Assembly: GCA_046726955.1 (NCBI GenBank)
Contig: JBKPBQ010000452.1
Location: forward strand, 1 to 8,024
Length of the DNA stretch: 8,024 nt
Reading direction: 5' to 3'
Source: CAVPGH01 sp046726955
Lineage (GTDB): Bacteria; Acidobacteriota; Vicinamibacteria; Fen-336
Shown: in pieces, positions 4,643-8,024 of the stretch
Layout: each line of letters begins with the position of its first letter
Numbering within the stretch: the first letter of the stretch is position 1
The notes under the pieces: model-generated
The model's input: only the letters and a program-made list of their open reading frames with translations
Databases searched by the model: none
What the model was told of the DNA's origin: nothing
Program-made: the position numbers and the translations under genes

Positions 4643-7120
4643 ATGAGCACGGCCGGTCCGTCGGCGTCGAGCTTGCGGCCCTCGACCCGGCTCGGCCCCT
4701 ACGAGATCACGGTCCCGCTCGGCGCGGGAGGGATGGGCGAGGTCTACCGCGCCCGCGACACGCGGCTCGACCGAGACGTGGCCCTGAAGCTCCTGCCCCC
4801 GCAGCTCGCCGACGACGCGCAGTTCCGCGCGCGCTTCGACCGCGAGGCGAGGAGCATCTCGGCCCTGAACCACCCGCACATCTGCACGCTCCACGACGTC
4901 GGGAGCTCTTCAGTCGAGGGCCGCGAGGTGCACTACCTCGTGCTGGAGCTCATCGAAGGCGAGACGCTGGCCAGGCGGCTGGAGCGCGGGCGGCTGCCCC
5001 TCGAGGACGTCCTCCGGCTGGGCGCGCAGATCGCCTCCGCGCTCGACGGCGCGCACCGGCGCGGGATCGTCCACCGCGACCTCAAGCCCGGCAACGTCAT
5101 GGTCACGCGCGGAGGCGCGAAGCTCCTCGACTTCGGCCTCGCCCGGTTGGACGAGGCGAGAGCGGTCTTTCCGCGCGCGTCGGCCTCGACGTCGTTCGAC
5201 CCTGCGTCCCGCGACACGCTCACCGAGCAGGGGACGATCCTCGGAACCTTCCAGTACATGGCGCCGGAGCAGCTCGAGGGGCGGACGGCGGACGCGCGCA
5301 CCGACATCTTCGCGCTCGGCGCCGTGCTCTACGAGATGGCGACGGGCCGCAAGGCGTTCCAGGGCAAGGACCGCACGAGCCTCATCGCCGCCATCGTCTC
5401 GCAGCACCCGCCGGCGATCTCGAGCGTGCAGGCGATGAGCCCGCCCGTGCTCGACCACGTGGCGCGCAAGTGCCTGGAGAAGGACCCGGAGGACCGCTGG
5501 CAGAGCGCGCGCGACGTGATGGCCGAGCTGCAGTGGATCGCGCAGGGAGGATCGGGCGCGGGGCTGCCCGGTGTCGTCTCCACGCGGCGCCGCGTCCGCG
5601 AGGGTTTGGCCTGGACCGCCTTCGCGCTCGCCGCCCTCGCGTCGCTCGCGCTCGGCCTCGCCTTCCTGCGCCGTCCCGCGGAGCGGCCGGCGCTCATGCG
5701 GTTCCAGGTTCCGAACCCCGAAGGCGTCACCGACGTGGGACCGCCGATCCTCTCCCCCGACGGCCGGATGCTGGCCTTCGACGCCACCGACGCGAGCGGC
5801 GAGCGCGCGCTCTGGCTGCGACCCCTCGACGCCCTGCAGTCGCGGCGCCTCGCGGGCACGGAGGGGGCGATCCGGCCGATCTGGTCGCCGGACAGCCGCA
5901 ACCTCGCCTTCGTCGCGAACGGCAAGCTCCGCCGCCTGTCCGTGTCCGGCGGCCTCCCGCAGACGATCGCCGACGTTCAGTTCGGCGCCGACGGCACGTG
6001 GGGGCCGAGCGGCGTCATCCTGTTCGACGGCCGCACCACGGATCCGGTCATGCGCGTGGACGCCGCGGGAGGCGTTCCCACGCCGGAGGTGACGCCGGAT
6101 CCCGCGATCGGAGGGATCGGCGCGGGCTACCCGGTGTTCCTCCCCGGCGGCCGCGACTTCCTCTACTACTCGCTCTCCGCCAAGCCGGAGAACAACGCGC
6201 TCATGGTCCGGGAGCTCGACGGCAAGGAAGGCCGTCTGGTGATGAAGGCGACCTCGCAGGTCGTGTTCGCTCCCCCGGGCTACCTGCTCTTCGTGCGCGA
6301 CCGGGTGCTCGTGGCCCAGAAGTTCGACCTGAAGACGCAGCAGGTGCAGGGCGAAGCCGTCCCGGTCGGAGAGGGGCTCGACCTCGACTTCGTCGGCCTC
6401 GCCTCCGTTTCCGCGTCGCGGACGGGTGTGCTCGCCTACCGCACCGGGCAGAGCACACAGCGCCGGCTCGTCTTCCGCGACCGCACCGGGAAGGAGACGC
6501 CGGCCATGGAGGAAGAGGCGGAGTACCTCAACACCTGGCTCTCTCCCGACGGCCGCCGCCTCGTCTACGACCTCACGGAGCCCGGAGACGTCGGCGACAT
6601 CTGGATCCGCGACATGGACCGCGGCACCCGCACCCGGTTCACGTACGAGCGCGAGCGGGAGTTCGCTCCCATAGGCTCTCCCGACGGACGCCGCATCGTG
6701 TACACGGTGCAGCGGGAGATCTGGGACCTCTACGTGAAGGACGCGACCGGGGCCGGCGATCCGGAGCTGCTGCTCCACACCGACCAGGACAAGTACGCCA
6801 CGGACTGGACGAAGGACGGCACGATCGTCTTCCAGAGCCGCCGCGAAGACACGGCCTGGGACATCTGGGCCCTTCCCCTGAACGGCAAGGGCAAGCCCTT
6901 CCCGCTGCGGGCGACGCCCTTCTCGGAAGGGAACGCGTCGGTGTCGCCCGACGGGAAGTTCCTCGTCTACCAGTCGAACGAGACGGGCCGCCTCGAGGTC
7001 TACGTGCAGGAGTTCCCGCAGGCCCGGAACAAGTGGCAGGTCTCGACCGCGGGCGGCCGCGATCCCTTCGGCGCGGCGACGGCCGCGAGATCTTCTACCG
7101 CGCGCCCGGCGGCGAGCTGA
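4643..7120 (+). CDS. Transmembrane Ser/Thr protein kinase with PD40 propeller (kinase 2), frameshifted near the 3' end
   Basis: The open frame encodes 825 residues and is a co-linear paralogue of kinase 1. By hand count about 236 of the first 300 residues are identical. The glycine loop (27-35), K49, E68, HRDLKPGN (144-151), DFG (163-165) and APE (207-209) are all intact, so the kinase itself should be active. One transmembrane helix lies at about 322-342, followed by PD40 signatures (371-374, 415-418, 634-637, 679-682, 769-772). After residue 809 (GGRDPF) the frame changes. The last 16 residues are Ala/Arg/Ser-rich and unlike kinase 1, ending at TGA 7118. Adding one T between 7069 and 7070 restores W-R-G-D-G-R-E-I-F-Y and the full C-terminus to 7323, giving 893 residues. 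The strongest divergence from kinase 1 is in the activation segment, about 169-192. The gene starts 7 bases after kinase 1 and is probably co-transcribed. Whether the shift is natural or a sequencing error cannot be told here. Confidence 0.88.
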   Translation: MSTAGPSASSLRPSTRLGPYEITVPLGAGGMGEVYRARDTRLDRDVALKLLPPQLADDAQFRARFDREARSISALNHPHICTLHDVGSSSVEGREVHYLVLELIEGETLARRLERGRLPLEDVLRLGAQIASALDGAHRRGIVHRDLKPGNVMVTRGGAKLLDFGLARLDEARAVFPRASASTSFDPASRDTLTEQGTILGTFQYMAPEQLEGRTADARTDIFALGAVLYEMATGRKAFQGKDRTSLIAAIVSQHPPAISSVQAMSPPVLDHVARKCLEKDPEDRWQSARDVMAELQWIAQGGSGAGLPGVVSTRRRVREGLAWTAFALAALASLALGLAFLRRPAERPALMRFQVPNPEGVTDVGPPILSPDGRMLAFDATDASGERALWLRPLDALQSRRLAGTEGAIRPIWSPDSRNLAFVANGKLRRLSVSGGLPQTIADVQFGADGTWGPSGVILFDGRTTDPVMRVDAAGGVPTPEVTPDPAIGGIGAGYPVFLPGGRDFLYYSLSAKPENNALMVRELDGKEGRLVMKATSQVVFAPPGYLLFVRDRVLVAQKFDLKTQQVQGEAVPVGEGLDLDFVGLASVSASRTGVLAYRTGQSTQRRLVFRDRTGKETPAMEEEAEYLNTWLSPDGRRLVYDLTEPGDVGDIWIRDMDRGTRTRFTYEREREFAPIGSPDGRRIVYTVQREIWDLYVKDATGAGDPELLLHTDQDKYATDWTKDGTIVFQSRREDTAWDIWALPLNGKGKPFPLRATPFSEGNASVSPDGKFLVYQSNETGRLEVYVQEFPQARNKWQVSTAGGRDPFGAATAARSSTARPAAS
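4852..4899 (+). repeat. 48-bp perfect direct repeat, copy in kinase 2
   Basis: The partner of 2160-2207, in the same orientation and about 2.7 kb away. Recombination between the two would fuse the kinases in frame and delete one gene length, so the pair could be a hot spot for gene conversion or for assembly collapse. Confidence 0.85.
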
Positions 7121-7323
7121 TGGCCGTACCGCTCTCCAGGGGCTCCGCCTTCGAGGTGGGAGCGCCCCAGGTGCTCTTCCGGGCCCGCTTCCCGGTCTCG
7201 AACGCGCGCTCCGCCTATCGGCCCACCGCCGACGGCAAGCGCTTCCTCGTGCTGGCGCCTCCGTCCAAGGACGTGCTGCAGCCGGCCACGATCGTCCTCA
7301 ACTGGACGGCCGGCCTGCCCTGA
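7070..7323 (+). pseudogene. Out-of-frame C-terminal segment of kinase 2
   Basis: In the frame starting at 7072 this stretch reads as the missing end of kinase 2: REIFYRAPGGELMAVP, then QVLFRARF, YRPTADGKRFLVLAPP and LNWTAGLP, ending at TGA 7321. Each piece has a direct counterpart in the last 84 residues of kinase 1 (ELYYRAPSANVMAVP, QALFRARF, YRPTQDGQRFLVLAPL, LNWTAALP). Codons still look selected, with no stop and conservative substitutions only. The break is therefore very recent, artefactual, or bypassed. It has no start of its own and should be read as part of the preceding gene. Confidence 0.85.
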
Positions 7324-7934
7324 GCCCGAAGACGCGACGCCTCGCCACGCTCGTTCGCGGCTCCCTCGAGCCGCGCGACGACGAGACGACGGAGCGCCTC
7401 GTCCGGGCGCTCGCTCCCGCCCGCCGGCGGGGGCACCTCACGCGCGCCGAGCTCGAGGCCGTCTGCCGCTGGAAGTCGCCGCGCGCGATCTGGTACGTCC
7501 GCAGCAACTCGCCGGCCGCGGTGAAGGGGGCGACTCGGCTCGCGCTCCGGACCAGGGACGAAGAGGGCCGGATGCACGCGCTCCTCTCGCTCCGGGGAGT
7601 GTCGGTCCCGATGGCGTCGTCCATCCTGATGCTGCTCCACCCGCGGCGTTACGGGGCGATCGACATCCGCGTCTGGCAGCTGCTCGAGAAGGGGGGCTAC
7701 GTGTCCGGAAACCCCGCTGGGGTCGGGCTGCGCATCGGCCAGTGGCTGCAGTTCCTGGCGCTGGTCCGAGATCTCGCCCGCGCCTTGCGGGTCTCGGCGC
7801 GCGCGGTCGAGAGGTCCCTCTTCGACCTCCACCGCGAGCGCCAGCGGGGGACGCTCTACGGTCAGACCTCGAGCGCCCGGCGGAAGCAGGCCTCGGCGCC
7901 GCGGATGTCCCCGCCGTCGGCGAGGCCGAGGTAG
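7320..7934 (+). CDS. Helix-hairpin-helix (HhH-GPD-like) protein of unknown function, start uncertain
   Basis: From the CTG at 7320 the frame gives 204 residues. The core LRGVSVPMASSIL (91-103), followed by YGAIDIRVWQLL (111-122), resembles the HhH-GPD pattern of DNA glycosylases: a hairpin LxGVGxxxAxxIL, then a strand with VDTHV whose Asp is catalytic. By that comparison D115 is the catalytic-Asp position. The hairpin's second Gly is Ser here, and there is no four-Cys iron-sulphur motif. Repair or base-excision activity is only a suggestion. A conserved-looking helical region (LTRAELEAVCRWKSPRAIWY, 40-59) lies upstream of the first GTG (7521, codon 68), so the GTG start would cut into the fold. 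No ATG, GTG or TTG lies between the preceding in-frame stop and 7521. The CTG at 7320 forms a CTGA overlap with the kinase 2 stop and may be a coupled non-standard start. The last 24 residues lie antisense to the next gene. Confidence 0.6.
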   Translation: MSPKTRRLATLVRGSLEPRDDETTERLVRALAPARRRGHLTRAELEAVCRWKSPRAIWYVRSNSPAAVKGATRLALRTRDEEGRMHALLSLRGVSVPMASSILMLLHPRRYGAIDIRVWQLLEKGGYVSGNPAGVGLRIGQWLQFLALVRDLARALRVSARAVERSLFDLHRERQRGTLYGQTSSARRKQASAPRMSPPSARPR

Positions 7935-8024
7935 TGGTACGCGTACCCGTTGTCGGGCACCTGGGCGACCAGCCGCTCCAGCGTGGATACGGCCTCGGGC
8001 AGCTCACCCAGCTTGAGACAGCAC
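7862..8024 (-). CDS. TPR-repeat protein, C-terminal part (5' end outside window)
   Basis: On the minus strand an open frame enters from the right edge (first full codon at 8023) and ends TGA at 7864-7862, giving 53 visible residues. They read as two tetratricopeptide-like helix pairs: KLGELPEAVSTLERLVAQVPDN, then YAYHYLGLADGGDIRGAEACFRRALEV. The G-E-x-x-E-A-V and A-E-A-x-F-x-R-A-L-E pattern with a P-D-N turn is typical of TPRs, which form protein-protein interaction scaffolds. The second unit is about two residues shorter than the usual 34, perhaps because it caps the array. The start, full length and partner are unknown. The frame has more protein-like composition than the Arg/Pro/Ala-rich alternatives on either strand. 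It converges on the HhH gene and overlaps its 3' end by 73 bases. Confidence 0.68.
   Translation of the reverse strand, partial: CCLKLGELPEAVSTLERLVAQVPDNGYAYHYLGLADGGDIRGAEACFRRALEV

Noticed and set aside
1918..4650. A 910-codon open frame on the minus strand opposite kinase 1
   Set aside because: It is Arg/Gly/Ala/His-rich with no recognisable motif, exactly antisense to a well-supported kinase; long antisense frames are expected at this GC content.
4910..6778. A 622-codon open frame on the minus strand opposite kinase 2
   Set aside because: Same composition artefact as above; it mirrors the reverse frame of the paralogue and has no domain of its own.
5470..7072. A 617-codon plus-strand frame in the frame of the kinase 2 tail
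   Set aside because: Only the part after about 7070 is real protein sequence; the upstream part is an Arg-rich shadow of kinase 2.
7055..7085. Programmed -1 frameshifting to rejoin kinase 2
   Set aside because: The site reads GAT-CCC-TTC-GGC and lacks an X-XXY-YYZ slippery heptamer or homopolymer run; a simple deletion or sequence error is likelier.

Overview
The window is GC-rich, densely coded bacterial DNA. Two tandem Ser/Thr kinases, each with a kinase domain, one transmembrane helix and a PD40/TolB-type beta-propeller, form an architecture that is expanded in Acidobacteriota and some related GC-rich phyla. I therefore favour an acidobacterium-like chromosome. This is inference from architecture and codon bias; there is no rRNA or marker gene here to prove it.

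Layout from left to right. (1) Bases 1-342 hold the 3' end of a plus-strand calcineurin-like metallophosphoesterase whose start lies outside the window. (2) Bases 359-1764 hold a minus-strand two-gene operon: a short-chain dehydrogenase/reductase (SDR) followed, with an ATGA overlap, by a small SRPBCC/START-like protein. (3) Bases 1765-1950 are a divergent promoter region, visibly more AT-rich than its surroundings. (4) Bases 1951-7323 hold two tandem paralogous transmembrane kinases separated by 7 bp, with the ribosome binding site of the second overlapping the stop of the first. The second copy carries a one-base deletion near its 3' end that cuts off the last propeller segment, although that segment is still well preserved in another frame. 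(5) Bases 7320-7934 hold a small plus-strand helix-hairpin-helix (HhH-GPD-like) protein with no ATG, GTG or TTG at the expected start; a CTG overlaps the kinase stop. (6) Bases 7862-8024 hold the 3' end of a minus-strand TPR-type protein, convergent with and overlapping gene 5.

The two kinases probably work as membrane-anchored sensors or scaffolds, with a cytoplasmic kinase and an extracytoplasmic propeller. Their co-linear sequences, apart from a strongly diverged activation-loop segment, point to duplication followed by specialisation. The SDR has lost the canonical catalytic Tyr and Ser, so it may be a non-catalytic or altered-function member. I see no CRISPR array, RNA gene, insertion sequence, phage module or recognisable defence system. 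The points worth a second look are the frameshift in kinase 2, the activation-loop divergence, the degenerate SDR, and the unusual start and 3' overlap of the HhH gene.
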